NCBI GenBank assembly: GCA_051294375.1
Contig: CM119271.1
Coordinates: 5,118,724 to 5,182,723, forward strand
DNA length: 64,000 bases
DNA from: Paraspadella gotoi
Lineage: Eukaryota > Chaetognatha
Direction: 5' to 3'
The translations under genes were made by a program, and so were the position numbers. The first letter of the stretch is position 1. Every line of letters begins with the position of its first letter. The notes below the pieces were generated by a model. The model had not been told where the DNA came from. It did not search any database and saw nothing but the letters and a program-made list of their open reading frames with translations. Below, piece after piece: positions 21,721 to 32,318 of the stretch.

Positions 21721-21774
21721 GATTAAAATTAGTTATACGATAAGATAAGCTTTTTTTGTTTTTTGAATTTTTAG

Positions 21775-22240
21775 CTCGGTGATAAAACCATTATCACAAT
21801 ATTGCTTTGTTCATTACAAAAAATCCGAGGGATATTTCAAAGTTACCAAGGAACGTTTTGTGGGTCTGGTTCGTCTGAGCGCGTGCAAAAAGCTTCTGGT
21901 CCGCTTAAGCTTTTGGTCTCTCACGAAGAAGCGCGCAAACTCGTTGAGATGTGGGACGAGGGGGACTTAAAATCAAATTTTGAAAAAAAAACAATCTTTG
22001 GCCTTATCAGTAGATTCGCTTGCAGGAATTAAAATTCCAATTTCTGAGCATTTGGCTTACGCTATTAGCGTTTTTCGTCCTCAAACCTCGGCGGTTGCCA
22101 AGGCGACGATTCAACTAAAACCGTATATTTACGAGGCTCATAGTAGCACATTGTTTTTTTGTTCTCCGGTTTGCTATGGATTATCCTTGACTAAAGAAGA
22201 GCTGATTTCTCTTCTCGATTTTTTTCGTTTTGAATTATAA
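21775..22240 (+). pseudogene. Array gene E, + strand copy with two indels
   Basis: Homologous throughout to the intact minus copy at 10310-10765. One base is missing in the TTTGTGGG region near 21860 and one extra base lies in an A run near 21990, dividing the protein into three frames. The C-terminus (GLSLTKEELISLLDFFRFEL) is intact. Gene Q follows 330 bases downstream. Confidence 0.6.
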
Positions 22241-22571
22241 AGGAGTTAAATGAAATTGCTTTAGCAATTTTCTTTTAAAAGAAAAATATTTTTTTTCTTG
22301 AGAGAAAAAATTTAATTATGAGAAATTGATTGATTGATTGATTGATTTTTTGGTTTTTTGGGAATATTTGATTATGGGAATATTTTATTATGGGAAATGT
22401 GATTATGGGATGTGATTAAATATGTATTAATTTTTTTAATTATAAAAAATGACAACTAATCATTAGCAATATTATTTAACTTCTTAAATAATTCTTAATT
22501 ACAAAAACTAATTAAATATTTTTTGATCAAATGAATTTTTATCATATTTTTTAGATTTAAACAAAAAAAAA

Positions 22572-23051
22572 ATGGCTGAAAGAGATCAAGCATTGGACGG
22601 AGGTTATTCGGTTAATCATCAACCGATTAAAAGGAACTATTTGACGATTAAGATGTTTCAAGTGGTTGAACTGTTGATTCTCGTAAACCGAATTTTTTCG
22701 AAAAAGTTCGTACCCATGAAAAAACATTTTAGAAATGTTCAAAATGACTTTAGCACCCTGATTCACGATGAAAAGATAAACAATAGGGGTTGCATAACGG
22801 ATATGCAAGTACGGCGATACACCCAACAGAGACACAGACGTTTTAGCGAAATTGAGGATTTAAAAGAACTAACCGTCACTTGTGGAAATGAAGAAGAAGT
22901 GGCGTATGAAAATAAAAGACTGATTATGGAACATCGAAAACAGTTTTTTAATGTGATTGACTTTGAAAACTTAAATATTAATTATTTAAAAAATCTTTTA
23001 AATTTATTAGAACCGGTTTTAATTACTGATTTAGAGTGTATAAAAAAATGA
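22572..23051 (+). CDS. Array gene Q, intact 159-codon copy
   Basis: Starts MAERDQALDG and includes NYLTIKMFQVVELLILVNRI, a basic RRYTQQRHRRF stretch and a Leu/Asn-rich C-terminus ending ECIKK. It is mostly helical and charged, with no known domain. The A-rich leader just before the ATG fits a eukaryotic-virus start context. Its TGA overlaps the ATG of the next gene as ATGA. Related copies are at 9590-10049 and 30140-30450. Confidence 0.7.
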   Translation: MAERDQALDGGYSVNHQPIKRNYLTIKMFQVVELLILVNRIFSKKFVPMKKHFRNVQNDFSTLIHDEKINNRGCITDMQVRRYTQQRHRRFSEIEDLKELTVTCGNEEEVAYENKRLIMEHRKQFFNVIDFENLNINYLKNLLNLLEPVLITDLECIKK

Positions 23052-23584
23052 TTAGGACTTATAATTACGATGGTAAAGAAGAAGAAGCTCAATCAAAAAG
23101 AGCGTTATTTTCACTTTTACTCGAAATGGGTTGTGAAATAAATAGATTTTGCGATATTTTTGTCAAGTATATTATAGCTACTCCTTTTTATGTTGCGATT
23201 AAAACTACGCACACATTGAGTGAATATCAATTTAATTTACATCGATATTCCTCACTTTTTTCTATCGAAAATTATAATAAACTTTTAAGAATTAAATTAA
23301 ATTTTTCGAATGATATGGAAATGATTTGTAATTTTTGTTCTTTTTATAAATACGATGTAAGCACGAGAGAGAAATTGTGTGATTGCGTAGTTGGTGAGTC
23401 TGAGGTTCAAGACTATTTTGATTTAGTATGTGATTTAAAGGATGCCAAAATTTTACCGCTTGAGGAAGAAAATATTGTGTTTTTTGACCCTGAAACTTTA
23501 ATCGAATTTTATATACATCGTCGTCGTGAAAATGGTTTTTCTGAGATAGATACGGTAGATTATAATAACATTATATCAAACTAA
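23048..23584 (+). CDS. Array gene I, 178-codon unrecognised protein
   Basis: I place the start at MIRTYNYDG (23048), where ATG overlaps the TGA of gene Q; a start 12 bases upstream is also open. The protein has a Cys-rich middle (CNFCSFYKYD and LCDC) that could bind metal and an acidic C-terminus. No homologue occurs elsewhere in the window. An intact frame between decayed neighbours suggests a functional gene or recent arrival. Confidence 0.6.
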   Translation: MIRTYNYDGKEEEAQSKRALFSLLLEMGCEINRFCDIFVKYIIATPFYVAIKTTHTLSEYQFNLHRYSSLFSIENYNKLLRIKLNFSNDMEMICNFCSFYKYDVSTREKLCDCVVGESEVQDYFDLVCDLKDAKILPLEEENIVFFDPETLIEFYIHRRRENGFSEIDTVDYNNIISN

Positions 23585-23727
23585 TATTTTTTTTATATGT
23601 AAATATGTATATATCTGTTTTAGTTTTATTAACTCAATTTAAAAAAAAAAATGAGTGACAAGAAAACAAAAAACAAAAAACTGATCAAAGCCTCCGTGAT
23701 GATGATGATGAGTGATGTGTAAATTTT

Positions 23728-24051
23728 TTGAGTTTAACTCAAAATGACGTGGACATGGACGACGCAATGGTGATTTCTAAATCGATGAATGGAGAAGAGG
23801 AAGAAGAGATGATCGTGGATGATTTAAAGGAGGGAGAAATGTGCGACAAGGCGGTTCGATCGGATGAATTAATAGATGAAACCAACATGGCAGTCATCGA
23901 AAAAAAACTCTTTTATTCGTATCGAAGGACTTGATAAAGTTGAAAGATTTCTTGATTTTTTGATTTATAACTATTGTGAAATTGCTGCATTATATCCTTG
24001 TTACTGTGAAAATTGCAGAGCCGTTTGCCAATCTTGTTATCCCCAAGAATA
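23728..24051 (+). pseudogene. Zinc-ribbon gene Z, + strand copy with frameshift
   Basis: The first frame ends in NMAVIEKKLFYSYRRT. The next frame carries FLDFLIYNYCEIAALYP and CENCRAVCQSC, four Cys spaced as a zinc ribbon. The minus-strand copies at 41853 and 38016 read through the same point without a break, so one base is lost near 23910. The N-terminus is more acidic than in the other copies. Confidence 0.55.
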
Positions 24052-24169
24052 AAATTCAAAATAAAAAACATGTAAATAAACCAACTCTAAAAATCCTTTT
24101 AACCCTAAACAAATGTAAAAGAAAGAGCCAGAAAAACTAAACAAACAAAAAGTAAGATAAGAGTTAGAG

Positions 24170-24300
24170 CAAAGGAAAATAAAGAGAGAGAGAGATAGCG
24201 AGAGAAAATCAAAGGAGAGAGAGAGATAGCGAGAGAGAAATAAAAAGACAAAGTGTGTTTGAATCGGACCCGTTTCTACAGTATGTGACTTAACCGGACG
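24170..24300 (+). repeat. GA module, inverted orientation
   Basis: GAGAGATAGCGAGAGA blocks followed by GTGTTTGAATCGGACC and GTATGTGACTTAACCGGAC, the reverse complement of 17345-17510. It sits downstream of the + strand Z gene, showing that the module keeps its position relative to gene ends when gene orientation flips. Confidence 0.65.
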
Positions 24301-24352
24301 GGGGTAACAGTATTTCAAACATGATCCGTTTCTACCGGTTTTTCTTACTCTC

Positions 24353-24819
24353 TCACATAGAGTATAAATACTGTCCTATTTCATAAATTAAGTTACGAAT
24401 TTCATTCTTACTATGGTGATTACCTTCAACGTGCAAATACCTCATTGAAAAAGTGATGAATTTTAAAGGGTTTAAGACTAATTTTTTAAAGAATGAAAAG
24501 TTTATTTTTAGCTGGGCGATGTCGACATTCGGAAGACCGTGATTGAAAACAAAAAGTTCTTTCCTGTAGGAGGCGATTTCTGGGTCGTTCTCAGCCTCAA
24601 TCGCCAATCCTATCTTTTCTCGAATTCATGGAACCTTGAAACGATGATGGAGATGGTTTGATCCACCACTCGATATTCTCGATGGAAGAGTTGATGGGTT
24701 TCGATCAACGTCCGAAGAATGAATGCCATCTTTTGTAGAAAGCTTGAGTGGTGGGCCACGTCGACCGCCGTTGGAGTCGAGTAGACAAAAAATTGTTCCA
24801 TCTCCATCATCTGCGCCAT
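24353..24819 (-). pseudogene. Unrecognised array gene, one frameshift
   Basis: Two adjacent open frames (69 and 84 codons) join smoothly if one base is shifted near 24620, where FHEF and EKIGLAIEAEN meet. The first is Met/Gln/Glu-rich at its start (MAQMMEMEQFF), with a helical middle. The second is hydrophobic and basic. It lies upstream of the GA module on the minus strand. No family is recognised. Confidence 0.4.
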
Positions 24820-24933
24820 GATTATTACCTTTTGTTTTTCTCAACAAACAAAATTTACAATTAAACCATTGATTAAAAATATTAAAAAGATTACAAAAAT
24901 TAATTATCATTAAAAAGTCATTTAAAAGTCATA

Positions 24934-25600
24934 TTAATCGTCTTTCTTTGCCCTCTTATTCGGGCTCGAATGCTCGTGATCCTCTTCGTCTTCATCATCA
25001 CCATCCTCCTCACTCCCTCTTTGACGCGTCCTTTCTTCCTTGGCCAAGCTCATCAAAGATTGTAACTCGACCAAGGATAAGTAAACCGTCCCGTGGCTCA
25101 TCCCCACGTTCTTTGTTTGACCGGTTGCGGGCGTAAAATGATACAATCTTTGGAAAATATATAATTTTTATTAATATTTTTTTATCAAGATAGACTAATA
25201 GATAACAGAAAAAAAAAGTACCTTAATTGTATCGTCGTGAAAGCGACAACGAACGGGAGATAAAAATTTTATCCCCCGTTACATTGTTATAACCCGACGT
25301 CTCGCACGTGCTATATGTAAATAATTTTTTAAAATTTTATATATTTTCCTTTGTTATAACCGCAAAATAAAAAAAATTCAACTTTGAAAATGATCGATGT
25401 CGGGACGTAGACTATCTAAGTACCGACGATACAATTATCTTCAAATTGTAGATGACCAAGAACAACCTTGGGGTGGCGCGGTAGAAGTGGAGCCTGACCC
25501 GCCTGAAGCTCTCCCCGAATCGTACTTTTCTTTTTTGATAATGTAATGAAACGGCTTACGGATGGCCACCGCGTAGCCGGATAATGGAATTGTCATTGAT
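24934..25600 (-). pseudogene. Array gene K, decayed copy
   Basis: The C-terminal exon (25146-24934) carries YHFTPATGQTKNVGMSHG and TVYLSLVELQSLM, then an acidic and basic tail with NKRAKKDD, a likely nuclear signal. Upstream exons at 25480-25600 match the better copy at 31700-31930 (PLSGYAV for PLSPYAV), but the middle exon has a stop at GLQQC. The strand-helix pattern is compatible with a DNA-binding fold but not diagnostic. Confidence 0.45.
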
Positions 25601-26145
25601 CTGGATAAAGGGGGAGGGGGAAAAGGTATAATGTGGGAATAAGAAAATTTGTGAATTCATTCATAATTCATTCATTCATTAATAATCTTACCAGATCATT
25701 TTGACGGCATCGTATTTTGAATTTTTTTCTTTAATGGCTTCCAAGGACAAACTAGTTAAAAAGAATAGATAAAAATGTATTACATTAAATGTCTAATGTC
25801 TCATGTAATAAGACGAGAAATAAAAATGAAATGACATATTTCCATATTTATTTATTTTACTTACTGAACTTCTTCATTTGCTCCAAAACGACTTCCTCCC
25901 CTCTTTTTTCCGAGAAAGTGGGCCATTTTTTTCTTAAAGGAACTTCTTCTCAATCGTTTTACCTTTTGTCTACAAAGAGGAAAAAAATTAAATTAAGTTC
26001 TAAGTTGTATAATACATTCAAAATTACCTTAAAATTATATTTTCTATTTTTAATGAATTAATCGCGTCTATCAGTTGAACGAGTTCAACATCCCTAGTTG
26101 TTCGATTAGATAGCGTATATACAAATTGAAATGATTTTACAATGA
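25600..26145 (-). pseudogene. Remnants of the second RING-type gene block
   Basis: Short homologous exons persist: about 25690-25745, 25865-25930 (matching the MAHFLGMKRG exon at 34345-34395), and 26040-26110, which encodes the DVELVQLIDA C-terminus of the RING gene. The RING cysteines themselves are missing. Confidence 0.4.
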
Positions 26146-26149
26146 ACTA

Positions 26150-26275
26150 GTGATGTCAAAATGATATCATCATCGTCTTCATATTCGTTTAATTCCTCTC
26201 CTAAGTTAGATAATTCTGTATTTTCTCTTGTGTCAAATTTATTTGGCTTAATCTAGGGTTTTTTACAGTCGCTAT
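26150..26275. repeat. Half palindrome (right arm only)
   Basis: Carries GATGTCAAAATGATATCATC, TCGTTTAATTCCTCTCCTAA and GGCTTAATCTAGGGTTTTTT, the right-arm sequence of the palindromes. It ends abruptly at retrotransposon sequence at 26275, where an M gene would be expected. Confidence 0.6.
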
Positions 26276-27160
26276 TTTTGTTAGCAAAAACCTCAGCCAC
26301 TAATATATACAAAGGCATTGAGGGAGAATCTCCCTGCCTTAATCCTCTATTAACCATTATTTCTTCTGACCAATGACCATTAACTAAAATTCTACTATTC
26401 ACCTTCTTATGTTCGACCCAAAGCCATATTTTTCCAATGCCTTAAAAACAAAACTATGCTCAACCCTATCAAAACATTTTTCAAGATCTAAGAATATTAA
26501 GGCTCCCTCTTTATTATTCAATTCAAAGAGTGGATTGGCATATATCTGGTACATCCTCTCTATGTCCCATTTAAACTGTCCATCTTTGCACAATGATTGA
26601 AGGAACCAGCACTCCCACTGCTGGAAGCCTCGGGAGACACGAGTGTCCCAACCTGCGATATCTTCTGATATAAACTGCATTTGGCTTTTCCACAAACTCT
26701 CCCTTCCAGATCGAAATTTGGTTGAGAGAAAATCTCTATAGTCATACAATGGCAATCCAGATACACTGAATGGCATCATCTTAAGAAATCGTCCAACATC
26801 TCCAAAAATCCTACATTCCAACAACCTCATGGATGCTGACATGAACCAGATAAGGCGACTCCCTTTCTTCTGATGAGAAGTGCAGTCCATTTTTTTCTCT
26901 TTTTTCCCTGTCGTGTTGAAAACAGCTCCTTTCGGTACACCTGTCCTCATTCTCTTCTCCTTGTCTTGAACTATCTCAATCCAATCCTCTCTATCTAACA
27001 GGTCACCCATGTCCTTTCCATAATGAGCATCTTGCTTACCAAGAGCACCCCTACGGTTTGCTGCTATCTTCATCTCTTCCCATGGAGTCCTACCCAGAAC
27101 AAATCCTTTCTTTCGGCAATAGTTGCGCAAACCCTCATAGCATTTACCCACATACTTTCA
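26275..27160 (-). mobile_element. Non-LTR retrotransposon fragment (reverse transcriptase)
   Basis: The minus-strand frame 27151-26399 includes ALIFLDLEKCFDRVEHSFVF, the RT block with the first catalytic Asp, and a shifted frame continues NRGLRQGDSPSMPLYIL, the RQGDSLSP-type block. The upstream linker holds KEKRMRTGVPKGAVFNTTGK. The YADD block and endonuclease are missing, so it is 3'-truncated at the array junction. A second fragment of the same element lies at 48400-48600. Confidence 0.8.
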
Positions 27161-27444
27161 ATGGGGATGATTTTCACGCGGGAGTGTATCCACAGTGGAG
27201 GACAGAATTTTTAGAGATAAATAATTCGAGACCAAAGTAAAATGAATGTGAATTTATTTTAGCATAACATCGAGAATAAAATAACGACTTTTATATGAAC
27301 TACTTTGTTTACCAAAGTAGGAATGTGAAAGGGAATGGAATTTTAGGCCGAGAAATATTATTGACATTTTTGCAATTTACTGAATTCTTTCCCACAATCT
27401 TCACTCGGCCATGCTACTAAAATTTCAAAAAACAAAATAATATT

Positions 27445-27884
27445 TCATAATATGATACTATAAATTTTCTCATTGATAAAGAAATACAAAATCGTTTTGA
27501 ATTGTTTAATTAAAATGTGTGAAATAAAAATGATTAAAGCAGTAATTTGACGAATTAAGGAAAATGATGAATTGCGTCTTTTGTTTTTTTTGGCGATCAC
27601 ACGTGTGATACAACCTTCACTCCACCTTCTTCTTGAAGACATCATAAGTGCTTGTAAGTGGTTGTACTCGTAATCTTATAAAACTGAAATGACCTCAGAT
27701 GATTAGCCATAGAACCAATCAACGCCATGACATAACTATTCTTCACTCCACCTTCAGACCCCCTAGAAGCCACAAACCAGCGCTTAATCTCCTTCATAAA
27801 GTGAGTTATTCGCCTCGAAGGATGAACAACTTCACCATGCTCCTCTTCCTTGATACTCTCAGAGTAATCTGGTTGTTCAAGCAC
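27445..27884 (-). CDS. Unrecognised open frames next to the retrotransposon
   Basis: An 80-codon frame (MLEQPDYSESIKEEEHGEVV onward) continues, in another frame, into Ser/Arg-rich codons. It has basic and acidic helices and no known motif. It could be part of the retrotransposon or another transposon. Confidence 0.25.
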
Positions 27885-27889
27885 AGTTC

Positions 27890-28320
27890 CCCCTGCTTAG
27901 CTGGGACCACCGTTTGCCACTGTGGCTCCCCAACTTCTATCAGATCAGTCTTATTGTACTTTTGATATCAGCAGCAGTAACTTCAGCTGTAACCTCATGC
28001 AAAATGCCTTTACCGGTTGACAAAAAATACATCTCAAAATTCGAGTACTCACTGGTTTGCAACCTCACCAATATTCCTCGACCAGTTAATACCTGCCAAC
28101 TTTTAAGCAGAGCCAGGATTCCAAGGGCAGAGGATTTTCACAGCAAAATTAGCCGTAGGGATTTTCTCAAACCATGGTGTCAACTTTGACAGAAGTCGGA
28201 AATTTCTCTCACCCTTCCCCTTGAGAGTACGCTCAGATTCCCCACCATCAAATGCCAAAAAAGAAACGTACCTTGGTGAGTACTCAGAAAAATCACCTTC
28301 AAATCATTGTATTCTAGTTG
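27890..28320 (-). other. Degraded transposon-like stretch
   Basis: Minus-strand fragments such as WFEKIPTANFAVKILCPWNP and EVGEPQWQTVVP, interrupted by stops, look like decayed coding sequence. I cannot name the family. A sharp change to type B terminal sequence occurs at about 28325. Confidence 0.3.
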
Positions 28321-28324
28321 AGTA

Positions 28325-28523
28325 AATAAATCAAACATTTTGATGTGAATCGTATCGAAAAGCTTTTTACAATGCTTATCAGGATTGTTTGATTTTACAT
28401 TTACAGTAGTTACTTTTTTAGAATTAATTAAAAACTAAGATATAATAACGATAAAAATGAGTATATTAAATTATAAAAACAATGAGACAAAAATCAATGA
28501 TTAATTAAATATATACAATTACC
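28325..28523. repeat. Type B terminal region, second copy
   Basis: Near-identical to 17810-18005 and 36535-36730, including TTACAATGCTTATCAGGATT. Confidence 0.65.
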
Positions 28524-28770
28524 TAAAAAAATTAACCAACATAAAAAACCCTTGATTTTATTAAAAGAATAAGAAAATTTTTAAAATTAAGGGAAATATT
28601 TAATTAAACGATTTAAGAGAAGAATTAATTAAAGAGAGCTAGTGATGTCAAAAAGGACATCATCATCATCTTCATTTAATTCTTCTACTAAATCGCTTAA
28701 TTCAATATTTCCCTTTAAATTAATTTGACTTAATCTGGGGTTTTTTTTACGCTGGCTAATTTTTTTGGTG
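28524..28770. repeat. Palindrome P3 (type B/B)
   Basis: Outer ends AAATTAACCAACATAAAAAA and TTTTACGCTGGCTAATTTTT are inverted. The inner arms repeat GGGAAATATTTAATTAAACG. The centre carries GATGTCAAAAAGGACATC. Confidence 0.65.
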
Positions 28771-28789
28771 TAGGAATAAAAGAAAAAAA

Positions 28790-29990
28790 CATGTTTATTT
28801 TATGGGACGCTAGGGGTGGGGAAATTATCTTTTCTGGTTCTTCTTCTTTGTCTTCAATTACAATATTTGATGATTTTAATTGTTTTATTTCTTTTACATT
28901 TTTTTTGACCGTTTTAAAAATAATAATAATAAAAGTTCAAATAACAATTAAAATCATCAAATTACCTAGGCAAAGAGTCCCTATGATCCAATTTGAAGTG
29001 TTTATTGGATGTCTTGCCACGGAGCTTGAAATGTTTGAGAGTTTTTGCGACATTGAAGACGAGACCTCTATTGCCGCTGTCGTGGAATAGGATGTTGAGG
29101 ATAAATTGGAGCAATGAAAAATAAAAAAATAAAAAATAAGAATCCAAAATCTACATTGAATAAAAAAATACATATAATAGAAAATATGAGATCATTTGTA
29201 AATTCATTACTTGATTGTAGAAGACGAGACTGCTGCCGCCGTCGTAGAATAGGATGCCGAGGATAAATTGGAGCTATGAAAATAAAAAAAATATAAAATA
29301 AGAATCCAAAATCTATATTGAACAAAAAAAATACATATAATAGAAAATAGGAGATCATTTGTAAATTCATTACTTGATTGTAGAAGACGAGACTGCTACC
29401 GCCAGTCGTAGAATCGGACGCCGGGGACGGGGTAGATGAGGAGGAACTCGCCTTTGAGGCCGCCTTTGACGCCGATGACGTCGCCGGGGTCGACGTTATC
29501 GAGATTGTTTTGTTTACCGGCGATGTCATAAACGTCAGTGGCACGGACGAGATGGGTGAGATGGACGTCATTGTCCAAGGAAAACGGGTCCTTGACGTCA
29601 CTGGAGTACTTTTATCCTTTTGCACCCCCGGGGACGATGCCGAGGGTGCTGAGGATGTTAAAGTAGATGACACAGGTTTAGAGGATGTTGGAGTAGATAA
29701 GGAGCTCGGCGCCGGAGCGATTGACGTGCTCAACGGTGCCGGAGCGGTTGACGACGGAGTAGATGAGGAGCTCGGCGCCGGAGCGATTGACGTGCTCAAC
29801 GGCGCTGGAGCGGTTGACGTGCTCAACGGCGCCGGAGTGGTTGACGTGCTCAACGGCGCCGGAGCGGTTGACGACGTTGGAGTAGATGAGGAGCTTGGCG
29901 CCGGAGCTGATGACGACAACAGCGCCGGAGCGGATGATGAGCTCAACGGCGCCAGTTCGGGACGTCGTCGTCCATGACGACGTCACCGTT
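28790..29990 (-). CDS. M-type membrane protein, copy M3, with duplicated exon
   Basis: The Ser/Thr/Ala/Pro-rich N-terminal exon (about 29946-29390) contains five near-identical APAPLSTS-type repeats and an NKTISITSTPATS segment. Two tandem copies of a small exon follow (29275-29215 and 29115 onward), each encoding NLSS-SYSTTAA-type sequence, then the hydrophobic segment near 28980 and a cytoplasmic tail. The donor-to-donor sequence is also duplicated. The acceptor of the second copy reads TTG in place of TAG. The in-frame start is unresolved. Confidence 0.55.
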
Positions 29991-29999
29991 GATTCTTTT

Positions 30000-30125
30000 C
30001 ATTTTTTCATTGGGGTAAAAAGGGATTAATGGGGACGGAGTGAGAATAAATAGAGTATACTGGGAGGGGAATTTGGTTAACTACGTTAACAGGCAATAAA
30101 TGAGGGTTAAGATGGACTAGGTGGG
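30000..30125 (-). pseudogene. M-partner gene P, truncated copy P3
   Basis: About 120 bases upstream of M3 match the C-terminal part of the P family, then stop at an abrupt junction with gene Q sequence near 30127. This junction is a recombination breakpoint. Confidence 0.45.
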
Positions 30126-30126
30126 G

Positions 30127-30450
30127 TGGAAAAAATGCTGTCAATCACAGTAAAAAACTGTTTCCTATGGTCCATGATTAGTCTTTTATTTTTATACGCC
30201 ACTTCTTCTTTGTTTCCAGAGCTGACAGTTAGTTCTTTCAAATCTTTAATTTCACTAAAACGCCTGTCTTTGTTGCGTATATCGCCGAACTTGTATATCG
30301 GATATGCAACCCTTATTGTTTATCTTTTCATCATAGATCAACGTGCTAAATTCGTTTTGCACATTTCGAAAATGTTTCATCATTGGCACAAAGTTTTTAG
30401 AAAAAATTTGGTTTACGAGAAAAAACTAGCTGCTGATTATTTTTTTGCTT
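30127..30450 (-). pseudogene. Array gene Q, third (partial) copy
   Basis: On the minus strand this matches the middle of Q (22660-22920), including NRIFSKK-like and MFQ-like segments, but stops and shifts interrupt it. The opposite strand is open by chance. Confidence 0.45.
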
Positions 30451-30496
30451 AGCTGACTGCTTGGATGACTGGCCATTGATAAAAAAAAGTATCATT

Positions 30497-31189
30497 TTAA
30501 GAATTGCCATTTATTCCTCCAGTCCAATTATTCAATAATAGTTGGAAGAAATTCTCAACGCTTGTTCCTAAACCAATATTCATTAGATCATATCCATTTT
30601 TGATATCCTCAAAATTGCCATACATATAAAAAGGGATTCTATTGTCATACGACGGTTGAAGAATTTGATTTATAAATGTCGCTCCAGCTGCTACATATGA
30701 TACAGTTCCGACTGTTGCTGCTCCAGTAGGCGTTAAATCACCAACGACATCTGTCCTACTCTCATCATAATAATCAACCGTACAAATGGCACCTCCAGCA
30801 GCCACAGGAGCACGCAATTGTACTGTTGGTCTTTTATTATCATACAAAATCGTACCAGCTGGAGTTAGTGTTATATTAAATGGTATAGGCGTTCTATCCT
30901 GTACGTCGTATGGCGCATTGAAATTAGTTGTTCCTAAATTGGTTAAATAATTATCCAATGTTGATCTTCCATTCAATAAAAACAATTGTAGAACATCAAC
31001 CAAATATGACAAAATCGATGAAGTATTCTTATCATCAAGACCATCTGGCCAAATTAATTTATCTCCTCTAGCTGTTTCAAATCTTGACGGAGTCTGAATC
31101 GTACTCGTCGCCATTATGATAGCATTATCAATTAGCGCTAAATTCTTTAAAGTAAAATAAGACTTTGGTATCACAGAAGTATAATCCAT
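30497..31189 (-). CDS. Intact 230-codon unrecognised protein
   Basis: Starts MDYTSVIPKSYF and ends NWTGGINGNS with no frameshift. It is neutral, beta-rich looking, with Gly/Ala/Thr-rich stretches (VAAGGAICTVDYYDESRT, TGAATVGTVSYVAAGATF) and a Asn-rich C-terminus. This resembles a structural or capsid-like protein in composition, but I recognise no family. It overlaps the 3' end of a K exon, and no second copy exists in the window. The lack of damage in a decayed array points to recent insertion or function. Confidence 0.55.
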   Translation of the reverse strand: MDYTSVIPKSYFTLKNLALIDNAIIMATSTIQTPSRFETARGDKLIWPDGLDDKNTSSILSYLVDVLQLFLLNGRSTLDNYLTNLGTTNFNAPYDVQDRTPIPFNITLTPAGTILYDNKRPTVQLRAPVAAGGAICTVDYYDESRTDVVGDLTPTGAATVGTVSYVAAGATFINQILQPSYDNRIPFYMYGNFEDIKNGYDLMNIGLGTSVENFFQLLLNNWTGGINGNS

Positions 31190-31194
31190 GGTTT

Positions 31195-31933
31195 ATAGAT
31201 GTAGATACAAAGAATACATTTTTTACAATTATTTTTACAACCGTTGCGAAATCCTTCTGAATAGAAGTAGAATTAAAAAGAGAAGTTAATTCCTTGAAGT
31301 TTTTTTTATTTTTAGCAAATAGACAACAAAAAAAATTATCCATCAAGGATTGGAATTCGCTTAGAAAGAGGTATACCGTCCCCAAGTTCAACATGACGGT
31401 CTTTGTTTGTCCAGTGGTTGACGTGAAATGGTACAAACTTTGGAAAATATATAATTTTTTATTAATATTTTTTATAAAGATAGACTAATAAATAACAAAA
31501 CTAAAGTACTGCAATTGGATGCTGGTTCTGGCCACTGGCGAAACTTGGTTCGGCGCCTTCCAATACGATAGAGCCATTGACAGAAAGCGGGAGATAAAAA
31601 TTATATCTCTCGTCACATTGTTGTAGCCCGATGTCTCTCAGATACTAATATATGTATAAATAATTTTTTATTTTATATATTATCCCTTGTTCTAACCACA
31701 AAATAAAAAGCTCACCTTTGAAAATTATCGATGTTGGTACGTAGATGATCTACATACCGATGGTACAGCGCGTCCAGCTCTTCAAATGTGAGATTAAGCT
31801 TATAGACAGTGATCGGAGAAGGGGCCGATGATGAAGAGGCGCCCGACCCGGAATCGTATTTGTCTTTCTTAATCACCAGATGCATCGGCTTACGCGTAAC
31901 CACCGCATATGGTGATAGTGGAATCGTCATGGA
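31195..31933 (-). CDS. Array gene K, spliced copy
   Basis: Exons on the minus strand: about 31933-31716 (MTIPLSPYAVV, a Ser/Gly linker, then KLNLTFEELDALYHRY), 31650-31511 (YLRDIGLQQCDERYNFYL), and 31440-31200 (FTSTTGQTKTVMLNLG, YLFLSEFQSLM). Donors GTGAGC and GTACTT are present; the acceptor and phase of the last junction are not fully resolved. The repeated strand-then-helix pattern may be a small nucleic-acid-binding fold, which is inference. Confidence 0.45.
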
Positions 31934-31974
31934 TCTAATTAAAGGGCAAAGGAATAAGAAAATTGATAAATTCA

Positions 31975-32240
31975 TTCATTCATTCATTCGTTCATTAATA
32001 AACTTACTAGGACAAACTAATAAAAAAAATACATAAAAATGCATTATATTAAATGTCTCGTGTCTCGTGCAATAAAATGATGGGAAATGAATTGACAATT
32101 TTCTATTTTTACTTACTGAATTTCTTTGTTTCCGGCAGAATGGTTCGTTCCGCGCTTCATTCCCAAAAACGTGCGATTTTTTCTCTCTTAAATGTCGCCT
32201 GATGCAAATGTTTGACCTTTTTTCTAAAAAGACGAAAAAT
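31975..32240 (-). other. Small exons between K and the RING gene
   Basis: On the minus strand, a short exon with the GMKRGTNHSAGNKEIQ sequence and a donor lies at about 32110-32165. A near-identical exon is at 34345-34395 and a decayed one at 25865-25930. It probably begins gene K or a neighbour. The rest of the stretch is AT-rich intron. Confidence 0.4.
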
Positions 32241-32318
32241 TAAATTAAGTTCTTATTTGTGTAATACATTCAAAATTACCTTAAATTTATATTATCTTTT
32301 TTAAGGTTTTATTCGCAT

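Noticed and set aside
22557-22835. Minus-strand frame opposite gene Q
   Set aside because: Antisense shadow; the + strand frame is longer, has homologues in the same strand sense and a start/stop overlap with gene I.
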